DNA from: Hemerocallis citrina | Lineage: Eukaryota > Streptophyta > Magnoliopsida > Asparagales > Asphodelaceae | DNA: 64,000 bases | Assembly: GCA_017893485.1 (NCBI GenBank) | Contig: CM030360.1 | Coordinates: forward strand, 16,415,971-16,479,970 | Direction: 5' to 3' | Shown: piece after piece, positions 21,208 to 32,894 of the stretch | Layout of the letters: each line of letters opens with the position of its first letter | Position numbering within the stretch: the first letter of the stretch is position 1 | Program-made: the position numbers and the translations under genes | The notes under the pieces: model-generated | Told to the model about the DNA's origin: nothing | Seen by the model: the letters and a program-made list of their open reading frames with translations, nothing else | The model's database searches: none

Positions 21208-21759
21208 TTTTGTATTATTATCCATATGAACTCAAACCCTAAACCACCCTCCCAAAACTATGGGCTTGTATTGCATATGGTCACCCCCAAGCTATTTGGC
21301 CGGCCTCCAACCCTTCCCCCACTCCATATAAACCTCATTTTCAGCCAAGTTCATATATTCTTCATGTTTCCAAACCCTAAAAACTTCTTCTTCCAAAATT
21401 CTGTCTTTTTACATTTCCTTCCAGTCTCTTCAACTTTAATTCTTCTTCATCTTGGCTAAGCTAGTATACAAGGGGGAGGAGTCTAGGAGAAGAAGAGCAT
21501 GAAGCTAGGAGGAGAAGGCCAAAGAAATTAAGGTTGGAGAAGAAAATCAATCAACAAAAGCTTCTTATGTAGGGGACTTCTTCCAAACTCTAAGTTTGTT
21601 AATTAAATTTTGTTCTTGTGATGAAAAGTTAGTTTTTTGGAAAGCAAGGGTGTGTGCATGAAGTATTTTGTATGTTTGTAGTTTAATATTAGAGCTAAGA
21701 ATGCCAATTAATGGGAAAATATTGAATCTTGTGAAGAATTAGGCATGTTTGATTAGAAA

Positions 21760-22760
21760 ATTCATAACCCCTTACTATGTAGGATTTTAGACTTAAAATT
21801 TTTATGGTAGCATCTTGATTGTATCCCTAATGTACATCCCAAATTTTGTGAATTTTGGAATTGATTTGATATTTTAATAAATTCGTTGAAGTTTCTATTT
21901 AGGGCAAAAGTTGCAGTTTTGTTGAATTTTAAGCATGTTTGAATTAGAAGATCATAACTTGGTGCTGTGATAGAAATTGAGGCTGAAATTTTTATGGTAG
22001 TATCTTGACTAATGTTCACCCAAAATTTCGTGAATTTTGGAGGAGGTTTGGTATTTTTAAAAAATCTAGTAAGTTACTATTTTGAAAAGAAAACTACTGT
22101 TTGCGGAATCTAACATGTCGGCTTATAAAATTTATATCTCCATGATCACTATAAATTTAGAGCTGAATTTTTTACTGAAACTTCTTATATATGTTCACAA
22201 CAACACCACCAAATTTTATTGATTTTGGGTGTGGTATGATATTTTAATAAATTCAATTTTATGCTCTTTGACGGAAAGAATTTCTGCTGTATTGAAATTC
22301 AATGTGCTTCACTTGCAAAAATCATAACTCCTTGAATACTTTGAATTTAGAGTTGAAATTTTTACAAACTGTGCTATTACATGTGTCTATCAAATCCCCT
22401 AAATTTTATAATTTTGGAGTAGGTTTGTTATTTTTACAAAATCTATCAAGTGCTGGCTTGGAAAGAAAGATGCAGTTTTTGTCAAACCTATCATGTTGAT
22501 TTATAAAAGTTGTGCCATTATCGCGAAGAATCTAGAGCTGGGAATTTTACTGGGGCTTCTTGAATATGTCTACAAAAACTCTACCAAGTTTTCTAATTTT
22601 TGAACAAGATTTGTTATTTCTTTTAAATATATTTTGCTGCAGTTGTTGAAAAAGATAGTAATTTCTGTTAGTAAATTTATATCCCATTCAAATAGTCATA
22701 CCTTTTTGTATACTTGAAATTCTTGGTTAAATTTATGATATGTATTGCTCCTAGATGTCT
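21760..22760 (+). repeat. Degenerate tandem repeat, about 185-bp unit, about 5-6 copies
   Basis: A phrase like AAATTCATAACTCC, followed by GAGCTGAAATTTTTA, GTTCACCC and AATTTTGTGAATTTTGGA, recurs roughly every 185-190 bp. Starts are near 21760, 21948, 22125, 22318, 22505 and 22690. Copies are strongly diverged. The array lies within the solo LTR, downstream of its TATA-like box. Confidence 0.7.
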
Positions 22761-23766
22761 AGAGCAGTTCTGCAAAATATTACAAGGTCTTGAGATCGTT
22801 TGTTTTGTTAACAGGGTTTTATTGCATATCGGATTGATAGTTTTATCAAATCTGGAGATTTTGCATGCACATCAGAAATGACCATTTTTCTTCTCTAAAA
22901 TGAGTTAATTTGAGAAAATTTTCAACTGAGATGTTGTATTGGACTTGATAATCTTTTCAAAAATTCTAAGAATTTTGATTTTCGTCGAGTGTGTGCTTTT
23001 GGTGATTTTTGCAGACAACCCCAAATCTATGTGGGATGACTAAGTAATTGTTTTAATTGAATGTATGTGTTTCATCATACTAGGTCTTTGGAATGGACCT
23101 AAGAATGGTGTTTATTACAACCCATGCATCATGATGACTATGTTGGAGTTGTGGTTATATGCATTTAGTATGTTTATGAATATAAAAGTTGTTTTGTCTC
23201 GTGGTTGCCTGGGGTATTTTCTTATTGTTCTAGCTTTATAGCTTGCTTAAAGTTAGAATAGTTTATGTTGTATTGTTGTTCGAGACGGTTCTTCCTACCC
23301 TAGTGTGTGTATTGCTTGTTGTTGCTTAGGTTAATGGATTTTTACCCTAAGGGTGCTATCATTACTACTCAACGTTTGAGGTAGTGGGTAGCTTTGTCGC
23401 CTATAACGGGATGGAGGAGACGACTCGTCGTCGACGTGCTCGCCGTACACAGAGAGAGGTCCGTTGTTATTGGTACTTCCACTTAGTCAGGAGACCATGG
23501 TGCGAAATGATTAACGAGAGCAGCATGTTTGGGTCAGGCCGAGGTCATAATCAACTCTGATCATGAAAGGTGGGGTGACAATTGATGGTGGTTGGTTCGC
23601 CGCCGGGTTTGGCTATAAATATTAGCTATTGCTGAAACCCTTGGGCATGGTAGTGTTCTAGGATTAGGTCGAGCTATTGTGTAATGTTGGGCAGACTCTA
23701 GTCGGGTGGTTGTACTCGCCTGTTAAGGGGACACGTGTGGTGCCGTCTCGCCGGGTGAGGGGGACG
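22761..23766 (+). other. Solo LTR, remaining left part, no gene
   Basis: Non-coding. The last 350 bp are richer in G and C (for example GACGACTCGTCGTCGACGTG near 23422) and continue into the part after the Tekay insertion at 36504. Confidence 0.6.
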
Positions 23767-24313
23767 TGTAATACCCTGAATTTTCATTTAATGAGAAATA
23801 TTGATTTTCACGTGTTGTGTATGTGCAAAATTTTGTATGCATATTTTCTTATAAAATTATCTTTTATAACATGGACAATTATCTCTTTCTCTTTATTTTT
23901 CTAAAAAGAATATTTTATAAAGCCTAAACTTGTTTTCTTATTTTAAGCCCACTCTAATAATTAATATTTAATTAATTAGCCCATGAGCCTAAAGCCCACT
24001 ATTTTGAGGCCCACAAACTTAATTAATCTTTTAATTGTCACAACTTGTCATGTAGACACAATTAGTGAACAATTGATTAATTAAATTTGTACAACTTTAA
24101 ATAGGGGACACTAGATGCGACACATGCATGCACTTGTGAGTGCATTGCACACCCAATGGAGGCCGGATGTGGCTAGAGAGGAGTGGAGGAGTGGAGTTGA
24201 GTTGAGGGGTAGTTATTGAGATCATGGAAGTTGCTACAACTTCCCTTTTCATCTTGATCCTTGATCTCTAACTCCTTGATTAATCCTATTCATTCAATCT
24301 CATCCTAAAAGTG

Positions 24314-24322
24314 TATAAATAC
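24314..24322 (+). promoter_or_regulatory. LTR TATA box
   Basis: TATAAATAC about 550 bp into the LTR, in the expected U3 position. It is preceded by AAAAGTG and followed by a C-run, and the context is identical in the other LTR copies. Confidence 0.7.
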
Positions 24323-25246
24323 CCCTAGTTTCTTCTCATTTATGCATAACAAATTACTAAGAGAAGAAAAGGCTAGTGAGAAAAAGATTGAGAAGTTTAA
24401 GTGAGTAAAAGATTGAGTATGCATATTTGTGTGTGTGTTCATTCCAAGAGGAGGCCGGCCCATCATCAAGCACAAGGAGGAGGCTCGGGTTGCACCACGG
24501 AGCAAGGAAGAGAAGCATCTTGCAACACAATCTAGGAGGAGAATGCTACTTTCTTGCATTCTAGGAGACTCTAGGAGCTTTTCATTTTGTTTTCTCTAAA
24601 TAGGTGGGTGTTTTTCATACTTCTAGAACTAGATGCCATGCTAGGGATGATTTAATGGAATTATTATGAATCAATTAGTTGAAATTGGAACCATGCTTGT
24701 TTAAATGGTAACTTGGAGAATGTTTGATAGTTAGATTGCCAATGGATGAATTGTGAATTAAAGTGCTAGAAATCACCATATTATTGTGCTACATGTTCTA
24801 ATTGAATGCTATGATAAAATTTGTGCTTATGAGACAACTAGTTGAATTAAATGCCTTTTTGTGTAATTGATTGCTTAAAATAAATTTTTTTTGTTGTAGA
24901 AAGATGAGAAATTGTCTCTAAATTATTGTAGGTGGTTAATGAATAAAAGAACAATAAAATATAGTAGTTGTGGAAATTTAACTCTAAATTATGAAGAAAT
25001 ATGGTGTTTATTCTCAAAGTCGAAATTATGGACATAGAACATAAAGTAGGGTCAGAATACATGTTTTATAAAGTAAATAATGGTTATAAAAATACTGGTA
25101 TACTGTAAATTCCTGTTTGGTAAAATCTGGAGCTTTTTGTTTTCAAAAGAGAAGAAAAAGAAACAAAATCGTTTTTGAGATTTATAAATTTTAGAAATGA
25201 GCAAAGAACTGGGTTATAAACAACCCATTACTCTTTAAGACAATCT

Positions 25247-25339
25247 GGTCCCTTAGACCAAGTGGCTAGCGGTGCAGTGGCTTTTACTGTAGCCGTGGTC
25301 TGACCCCTCAGGTCTCGGGTTCGAAACCCAAGCCCTGCA
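25247..25339 (+). ncRNA. tRNA-like module 1 (long variable arm type)
   Basis: An A-box-like TAGACCAAGTGG (25254-25265) and a perfect B box GGTTCGAAACC (25318-25328) start 64 bp apart. A possible anticodon-type stem GCAGT/ACTGT with a 7-base loop lies between them. A run of nine T after the end resembles a pol III terminator. The acceptor stem does not pair, so it is not a functional tRNA gene. Both the order and the boxes recur in the LTRs of the other Tekay element. It may be a captured tRNA or SINE head. Whether it is transcribed is unknown. Confidence 0.6.
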
Positions 25340-25419
25340 TTTTTTTTTGTTTTTTTTTTGTTAAAACCCCAAAATCCGAGAACGAACTTATCCTACTGAA
25401 CACCCCTTTCATATCGCAT

Positions 25420-25495
25420 AGGCACCTTAGCCAAATTGGCTTGCGGTGGCGGTTGACTTGGTCCAGGTCGCAGGTTCGAATATGGCTTTCAGCAG
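25420..25495 (+). ncRNA. tRNA-like module 2 (short variable arm type)
   Basis: TAGCCAAATTGG (25428-25439) fits the A-box consensus TRGCNNARYNGG at all 12 positions and forms a D-arm-like AGCC/GGCT stem. GGTTCGAATAT (25473-25483) fits the B box at 9 of 11 positions. The boxes start 45 bp apart, the spacing expected for ordinary tRNAs. T-runs follow at 25504 and 25514. The acceptor stem does not pair well. Confidence 0.6.
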
Positions 25496-27149
25496 TTTGA
25501 ACATTTTTTGACTTTTTTGAGTTTAAAATCGAATTTTTGACTTTTAAAAATCCCAAAAAGTACTAAAATTATTCTAAAAATATGTAGATCTTGTGAAAAA
25601 TATTTGAACACAATTTAGACAAAGTAAAAATGAGTTAGAGGTGAAAATTGAGAAGAATTCCACAGAAAATTGTATTTCCGTTAACTATAAAACTAATCTA
25701 TTTTTCGAGAAATTATGCTAAGTGATAAAGGAAAAATTTTTGGAAGAAAGAAGATTCAAGTGTGTTAGCTATGGACTCTCAATGTTAAATTAAGTATTGT
25801 TTATGAATGAAAATACAATTTTATGCCTTTGAATTAGATAAATGAAACGAACATTAGCAGGAGAATTAAATAAAGGTTAGTGTTGATTAAAATAAGATTA
25901 AGGAAGTTTTGTGGAAAGAATAAACTATTTGAGTTTGACTTATTGTACTTATTTATTTATGCATGATGTGCACATGAAATGGAAATTGAATGACTTGATG
26001 AATTTATGAATATACAAGTGATGTGAACATGAAATGAAAATTATTGTTAACCATGAAAAAGAGAACTTATGTGTATGAAAAACTCAATGTTGTAATTATG
26101 AGTTGAAATTAAGAACTAGGGTATAGCTAAGCCTTATACCGGCAATAAAATAAATGCTGAGATGAAATTTGAAATGAAAAGACCAAGAGTTGGGTCATGT
26201 GAAATGAATGAATAAGGCCGGTATAGTGGAAGTGCTAACCCTAAGGGACTGATTTTGTTCATGATTCAATTAAAGTAAGGATTAGATACATAATTAAGAT
26301 GTGATGAAAGTAGGAGAAAAATATTAAGTATGAGGAACATTGGATTGGCGGTGTGAAAGTATTCACAGGATGTCTCATGATGCGTCATGAGTAGGACATG
26401 GATACTGCTCCAGAGTACCGTCCCGGTGGCGACGCTCATGGGGTGTTTGGTGACTGCGGGTGGTGTCATGTCTATGGTAGGAGGTGAATTACCACAGGAT
26501 GCCTGTATAATGAGTCATGTGACAGTGCATTGGGATTCTCTCTAGGAGCATAGACATGAGTTCGTAGGTCATAAACATCTTTGATACTTACCGTAGTTAC
26601 AGTAGTAGATTAAGTCTTGGCGAGGGATTGAATCCTATAAGATGAAGAACGGTTAAGGGCTTTCCCTCGGACCTATGTAGTATGGGCTGCATAGACTCTG
26701 AATAAGTGCGCATTAGTGTCATATAACAGAAATAATTGCATTAATGACTAAGTGCACATTCACAACACGACATCAATAGGATAGTCCCTTTAGCTTTGTT
26801 TGTGAACAAGTTTGTGGGTTGTTAAGTATTGAGAATCGTTATACTATTTTCGGCATAGAGAGGATGGCCGTGTATAATATTTTATCTGTTGAATGAACTG
26901 ACGTGCCCACAGTTTCTATGCAGGATAAAGCACATGAAAAAGACTAAAGAAGACCTAATGCTTAAAGATTATTCAACTGTTGTATTTCGTTCACTGATGT
27001 AAAAATTGCTTCCGCTGTATAAATGTTAATTTAAATGTAACTCTAATGTAAAGTAAAGTTTTATTTCGTTGTAAAATTGTACGAAGAGAAGTGAAAAGAT
27101 CCCGTGGAACTTGAATTCAGTCGTATTTGGGATTCGGGGTATTACAGGG

Positions 27150-27165
27150 TGGTATCAGAGCCACG
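27150..27165 (+). promoter_or_regulatory. Primer-binding site, initiator Met-tRNA type
   Basis: TGGTATCAGAGCCACG three bases after the 5' LTR end. Confidence 0.95.
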
Positions 27166-27305
27166 CTTCCAAGTAGTACAAATTTATAAGGAATGACACC
27201 ATAGAAATGGACATTAGAGCGTGTGTTGAGTCTAGAGATTTAAATGTAAGTCACTTATATTTTTGTTGCTCTATGATTTATGCTTCTTCTCCTCTTTTCT
27301 CTAAG

Positions 27306-27713
27306 ATGGCGGACCATTTCGACCCAGCTGGAGATGACAATTGACACATCATTGAGGAGGATTACTACCCCGGGCAAGCTGATTCAGACGAAGAGGATCC
27401 TGAAGAATTTGAAGTGGAATGGCCTGAGTCCCTAGAGATCACTCCAACTCCAGATTCATTCGATGAATCCTCTGACGAGGAAGAACATGTTCCGAGTAGT
27501 CTCATTGTGTCTCTTCAGAGGCAGGTAGAGACTCAACGGGAGAGAGTCAGGCTACTGGAGACTCAGTTGGCGAAGTGCAAGGATGATATTGTAATTCTCA
27601 ATCATCGTGTTTGGGAACTCGAGAAGAGGAAAAACATGTACGATGTACTGAAGGAGGAAGTGGAGGAACTATAGGGAGAGCTTCGAGAAGCTAAGAGGAA
27701 CCGTAGGAGCTAG
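27306..27713 (+). pseudogene. Extra ORF upstream of gag (acidic, coiled coil)
   Basis: The ATG at 27306 opens a frame of about 135 codons that precedes gag in both Tekay elements of this window. Residues 1-60 are very acidic (for example SDEEDPEEFE and SSDEEEHVPSS). Residues 60-135 look like a coiled coil rich in Glu, Arg and Leu (VETQRERVRLLETQL). Here an in-frame TGA (27342) replaces a Trp codon of the other copy, and a TAG (27672) lies before the shared end at 27713. I do not recognise a family. Standard chromoviruses have gag as the first ORF, so this one is unusual. It could be a separate accessory protein or a captured fragment. Confidence 0.7.
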
Positions 27714-27836
27714 ATTGTTGTATCTTCTACTACTTTCATTTGATGTCATCAATGTATTAAATTCGAATGTATAAAGTTTGAAATTCAGTGAAATGAAAAG
27801 TTGACTTAAAATTTCATGTTTTATACTTCGAATTTA

Positions 27837-28840
27837 ATGAATCTTTTGCATCAGAACTTGGCTAGAAGAGGAGCTCGAAATGGAGAAGGACTGGACTTGG
27901 AAACGGAGCTAGCGAGGGTCTATCAGATACTCGATGTCGTTGCCATGAATCAGAATCAGGGAAGGGTGCCTGCGAATCCAGTACCCAAAGCAATCAAACT
28001 TGTGGAATCATTCAAGCGGATGAAACCACCGGTGTTTGAAGGAAAGTTGGACCCTGACACGACTGACAATTGGATTCGATTAGTAAAGACTATCTTCGAA
28101 GTCTTGGAGACTCCGGAGGGCAGCAAGGTGAAGCTAGCTGCACTGCAATTCGAGAAGGATGCGGCTGTGTGGTGGCAATCGATGAAGCGGACGATGGGAG
28201 ATGTTGTTCTTGGCTGGGAGGAATTCTTGGAGGAATTCCACAGTCATTATTTTCCATCAGACGTCTAGGAAAAGAAGGGAGTTTTTGGCACTGCAGCAGG
28301 GCGGCATGTCGGTTAGGAAGTATGAGACAAGATTCACTCAGCTCTCAAGATATGCACCCGAACTGGTGATGGACGAGGTGAAGAAGGCTCGAAAATTCGA
28401 GCATGGGTTGAGGCCAAGTCTGAGATCCAAGATGATACCCCTCGGTATCAGGAGATTTAACAAGCTGGTCAAACGAGCGGCAGCCACGGAAGCGGACATG
28501 GAGCAGTTCCACACTGTTCAGAATTGGAGGAACAACTTGAATGTAGGGAAGAGGCTCGCAGTTATGGGGAATGTCAGGGGACAGCCGCCGGCTCAAAGGT
28601 TCAAGCCTACGGGTGCAAACGTTGTTCAAGTGGCAGGAAGACCCGGAAATACTTGGGTGAGACCTTCTGTGACTTGTTTCAACTGTGGAGAGACAGGCCA
28701 CTACAAGTCTCATTGCCCCAAATTGCAGGATGTCGTCCGTAATGGACCAACTCAGCAGGCCGGGAAGAAGCCGTACCAGCAGGGACAAGTATTTGCCTTG
28801 ACTGAAGCTGACGCTGATGAGATGGATCACGTCATCACTG
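27837..28840 (+). pseudogene. Chromovirus 1 gag
   Basis: The start at 27837 (MNLLHQNLARRGARNGEG) is chosen because the second Tekay copy has the equivalent Met. The capsid domain follows (VFEGKLDPDTTDNWIR, KDAAVWWQSMKRTMG, GWEEFLEEFHSHYF). A stop and frameshift near 28266 move the reading to another frame (FLALQQGGMSVRKYETRFTQ, HGLRPSLRSKM). A CCHC zinc knuckle CFNCGETGHYKSHC is at about 28675-28716. The end is placed at the inferred splice donor after VIT. Without splicing, the frame ends at a TAG at 28858-28860. Gag forms the particle; the knuckle binds RNA. Confidence 0.85.
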
Positions 28841-28932
28841 ATATGAGTGAGGGTGTTTAGGAGTGTTTTTCTGTTGTATCTTTTCCCGCTTATTAGTAAA
28901 CTATTATGTAACGAGTGTGTGTTATGTAACAG
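28841..28932 (+). other. Intron-like segment between gag and protease (donor lost)
   Basis: This 92-bp segment corresponds to the 93-bp GT-AG segment of the second Tekay copy. Here it begins AT (ATATGAGTG) and ends TGTAACAG. It contains the gag stop codon and a T-rich stretch. Removing it would join Val-Ile-Thr-Gly of gag to Glu-Leu of protease, the place where chromovirus polyproteins are normally continuous. With the donor G changed to A, splicing should fail in this copy. Confidence 0.55.
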
Positions 28933-31900
28933 GAGAACTTTATTTGAATAGAAAGAAAGCTGTTGTTTTGTTTGATACTGGGTCCTGCCATACTTTTGTA
29001 TCACCTAAATTTGCTAAAGTTCTGGGAGTTGAACCGAAGCTATTTCCAGGCAAGGTTTTATCAGTAGCTACTCCGTCAGGGGAGACTTTAAGCACTGATC
29101 GGTACTATGCGGACTGCGAGATCGTGATTGGAGATAGAATTTTTGGTATTGATCTGATTGAGCTGAATGTCTTGGGAGTTGATGTTATCATTGGCATTGA
29201 TTGGATGTCGGTGTACAGTGTGAGCATCGAGTGCAAGACCTAAGAAGTAACAGTGAAGGCTCCAGGTGGACCTGAAGTCACTTTCCAAGGAAAGATGAGA
29301 TGTTCTGGTCTAGTGACAGCTATCTGCAAGAGGGATGTTCCTATAGAGGTGCAGCAAATTCCGGTGGTTCGGGATTATCCGACTGTTTTCTTGGAAGATT
29401 TACCTGGGTTACCCCCGCGTCGTGATGTAGAGTTCAGAATCACTATTCAGCTAGGTAGTGCACCTATTTCTAAGACACCGTACAGGATGGCGCCTATGGA
29501 ACAGGATGATATCAAACGGAAGATTGAGGAACTATTTGAGAAAGGCTTTATTCAACCGAGTGCATCACCTTGGGGAGCGCCAGTGCTTTTGGTAAAGAAG
29601 AAGGATGGATCGATGAGAATGTGCATCGATTACCGATAGCTGAATAAGGTCACTGTTTAGAATAAGTATCTTATTCCACGAATTGATGACTTGTTCGATT
29701 GTCTACAAGGAGCAGCTGTTTTCTCCAAAATAGATATTCAATCAGGATATCATCAAGTTCGAGTGAAAGCTGAAGACGTGCATACGACTGCGTTCAGAAC
29801 TCGTCACGGGCATTACGAATTCTTAGTTATGTCATTTGGAGTAACGAATGCACCTGTAATCTTCATGGACATGATGAACAGAGTTCTAAGGCCGTTCATT
29901 GATTCTTTCGTCGTAGTGTTTATCGATGATATTCTTGTGTAATCCAAGTCGGAGGAGGAGCACACAGAGCATCTGGCAGTAGTTTTGAGGAAGCTTCAGG
30001 AGCATGAGTTGTATGCCAAGTTATCCAAGTGTGATTTCTGGAAATCTGAAGTGGCATTCCTAGGTCACATCCTTTCTAAGGAGAGAGTGTCAACTAATCC
30101 TTATAAGATAGAGGTAGTGAGAGATTGGGCAAGTCCTACTACAGTGAAAGAAATCAGGAGTTTTCTTGGATTAACGGGATACTACAGGAGATTCATTCAG
30201 GGTTATGCTCAGTTATCCGTACCGCTCACTAGTTTGAACAAGAAGAATGTGAACTTCAAGTGGACCGAGCAGTGCGAGGCAAGCTTTCAGGAGTTAAAAG
30301 AGAAGCTGACTACCGCACCTATTTTGGCATTGCCTAGAGCAGGTATTGAGTATGATGTTTACAGCGATGCTTCACATCGTGGGCTTGGTTGTGTCTTAAT
30401 GCAAGAAGGAAAAGAAATTGCTTATGGTCTAGGCAACTAAGACCGCATGAGAAGAATTATTCGACTCACGATCTGGAGTTGGCTGCGATTATCTTCGCCT
30501 TAAAGCAATGGAGACACTGTGTATGGTGAGAAGCTGAATATGTACACAGACCACAAGAGCTTGAAATACATCTATCAGTAGAAGGATCTAAATCTGAGAC
30601 GGTGAAGATGGTTGGAAGTGCTGGAGGACATGCATCCTGAGATCAAGTATAATCCTGGGAAGGCTAATGTTATTGCTGATGCACTTAGCCACAAGAGCTG
30701 TTTGGCCAGTTTAATTACATCTCAGAGACAGCTTGCATAAGAGTTGGATCGGGCTGGTATTGAAGTTGTCTTGCAAGGGTTGGGAGCATCCTTAGCTCAG
30801 TTAAGGCTTCAGCCTACGCTGAATGAAAGGATCATTGCAAGTCAGAAGAAAGATGCAGAGACTCAAAATATGAAGGAGCTGGTTGTTGCAGGAAGGTTGC
30901 TCGGATTTTAAATTAGGGATGAAGTGTTGTGGTTTGGAGAGAGGCTGTGTGTTCCGGATCAGTCAGACTTGAAAGAAAGTATTCTTCAGGAGGAACATGC
31001 TACTCTTTTGTCAGTACATCCTGGGAGTACCAAGATGTACAAGGACATTAAACATAATTTCTGGTGGTCAGGTTTGAAGCGGAGTGTGGCAGAATTTATG
31101 TCGAGGTATGAGATTTGTCAGCAAGTCAAAGCTAAGAATCAGAAACCCGGAGGTCTATTGCAACTGTTACCTATTCCGGAATGGAAGTTGGATAACATCA
31201 GTATGGATTTCATCACGGGTTTGCCTAAGAGTCCAAAAGGCAATGATGCGATTTAGGTTATAGTCGATCGACTAACCAAGTCCGCTCACTTCTTGGAAAT
31301 GAAACTCACTGCTTCGATGGACAAGTTGGCTGAGATATATGTTGGTGAGATCGTCAGGCTTCATGGTGTTCCGTCGAACGTTGTGCCTGTTCGAGATGCG
31401 CAGGTTACTTCACATTTCTGGAGGAGTCTTCAAACAGCTTTGGGTACCAAGACGGATTTCAGCACTGCCTTTCATCCTCAGACCGATGGGCAAACCGAGA
31501 GAGTCAACCGTATTCTTGAGGACATGCTTCGGTGTTGTGTACTAGACTTTGGAGGCAGTTGGGAAAGGCATTTAGCTCTGGTGGAGTTTGCCTACAACAA
31601 CAGTTTTCAGACTAGCATTGGGATGGCGCCGTACGAAGCTCTGTATGGCAGGAAGTGCAGAATGCCAGTTTGTTGGTTCGAAGTTGGGGAGCGTCAGATG
31701 TTTGGGCTTGAGATTGTGCAGTAGACCTCTGAAAAGATTAATCTGATCAGGAAGAGGTTGGTGGATGCTCAGAGTAGGCAGAAGAGCTATCCAGACAACC
31801 GGAGGAGGGACCTTGAGTTTGAGGTTGGTGACTTTGTCTTTCTGAAGGTATCGCCCAGTAAAGGCGTGATCTGATTTGGCAAGGGTGTAAAGTTAGCCCC

Positions 31901-32243
31901 GAGGTTCATAGACCCGTATAAGATATTGAAAAGGATCGGGAAAACTGCTTATCAGCTTGAGTTATCGGAAGAGTTGTCACAGGTGCACAATGTCTTTCAT
32001 GTGTCTATGCTAAGAGGTTACATTCCAGATCCGAGTCATCATTTGCTTGAAGTGCCGGAGGGTTTGCAGTTGGATTTGAGTTACATTGAGCTTCCGGTTA
32101 AGATTGTTGATCGTCGGGAGAAAGTCTTGAGGAATAAGATGATACCGATGGTCAAGGTAGTCTGGAGAAACCAGTTGGTTGAAGAGGCTACTTGGGAATC
32201 TGAGGAGATGATGATGAAGGATCATCCCAAGCTCTTTGTTTGA
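28933..32243 (+). pseudogene. Chromovirus 1 pol: protease, RT, RNase H, integrase, chromodomain
   Basis: The domains lie in order: protease (VLFDTGSCHTFVS, about 28965-29005), RT (from about 29370, [20 protein letters not shown]; catalytic FIDD at 29919-29930), RNase H (about 30300-30720), and integrase with zinc finger (HATLLSVHPGSTKMY, about 30990). The integrase core follows: first Asp in MDFITGLP, then VRDAQVTSHFW, where the usual SDRD has lost its first Asp to Val, then Glu in QTERVNRILEDML. The chromodomain is at about 32080-32240 (VKVVWRNQLVEEATWESEE), which steers integration to chromatin in this clade. Stops include TAG at 29637, TAG near 29656, TAA near 29940 and several in the RNase H and integrase. 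It is inactive. Confidence 0.92.
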
Positions 32244-32314
32244 TTTGTATTTCCTTTCCTTCTTCTTATTGTGTTTTATTTTCTCACTCTTTAATTGTAG
32301 TTCCGGGGACGGAA

Positions 32315-32331
32315 CTATTCTAAGGATGGAG
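32315..32331 (+). promoter_or_regulatory. Polypurine tract region of chromovirus 1
   Basis: TTCTAAGGATGGAG directly precedes the 3' LTR and follows the clade-typical CGGGGACGGAACTATT. It would prime plus-strand DNA synthesis. Confidence 0.7.
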
Positions 32332-32886
32332 TGTTATAATACCCTGAATTTTCATTTAATGAGAAATTTTGATTTTCACGTGTTGTGCACGTGCAAAATT
32401 TTGTATGCATATTTTCTTATAAAATTATCTTTTATAACATGGACAATTATTTCTTTCTTTCTCTTTATTTTTCTAAAAAGCCAATTTTATAAAGCCAAAA
32501 CTTGTTTTCTTATTTTAAGCCCACTCTAATAATTCAATATTTTATTAATTAGCACATGAGCCTAAAGCCCACTATTTTGAGTCCCACAAACCAAATTAAT
32601 CTTTTAATTGTCACAACTTGTCATGTAGACACAATTAGTGGACAATTGATTAACTAAACTTGTACAACTTTAAATAGGGGACACTAGTTGGGACATGTGC
32701 ATGCACTTGTGTGTGCATTGCACACCCAAGGGAGGCCGGATGTGGCTAGAGAGGAGTGGAGGAGTGGAGTTGAGTTGAGGGGTAGTTATTGAGATCATGG
32801 AAGTTGCTACAACATCCCTTTTCATCTTGATCCTTGATCTCTAACTCCTTGATTAATCCTATCCATTCAATCTCATCCTAAAAGTG

Positions 32887-32894
32887 TATAAATA
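32887..32894 (+). promoter_or_regulatory. LTR TATA box, first copy
   Basis: TATAAATA followed by TCCC. It is the upstream one of two in this LTR. Confidence 0.65.

Larger units (their letters stand above)
23767..27146 (+). repeat. Chromovirus 1, 5' LTR
   Basis: It starts TGTAATACCCTGAATT and ends ATTCGGGGTATTACA, about 3.38 kb. It contains a TATA box (24314-24322) and two tRNA-like modules (25247-25339 and 25420-25495). Compared with the 3' LTR it lacks a tandem duplication of about 780 bp. Confidence 0.93.

Noticed and set aside
25247..25339. Functional tRNA gene
   Set aside because: The boxes are good but the acceptor stem does not pair and the base before the putative anticodon is not T. 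I list it only as tRNA-like.
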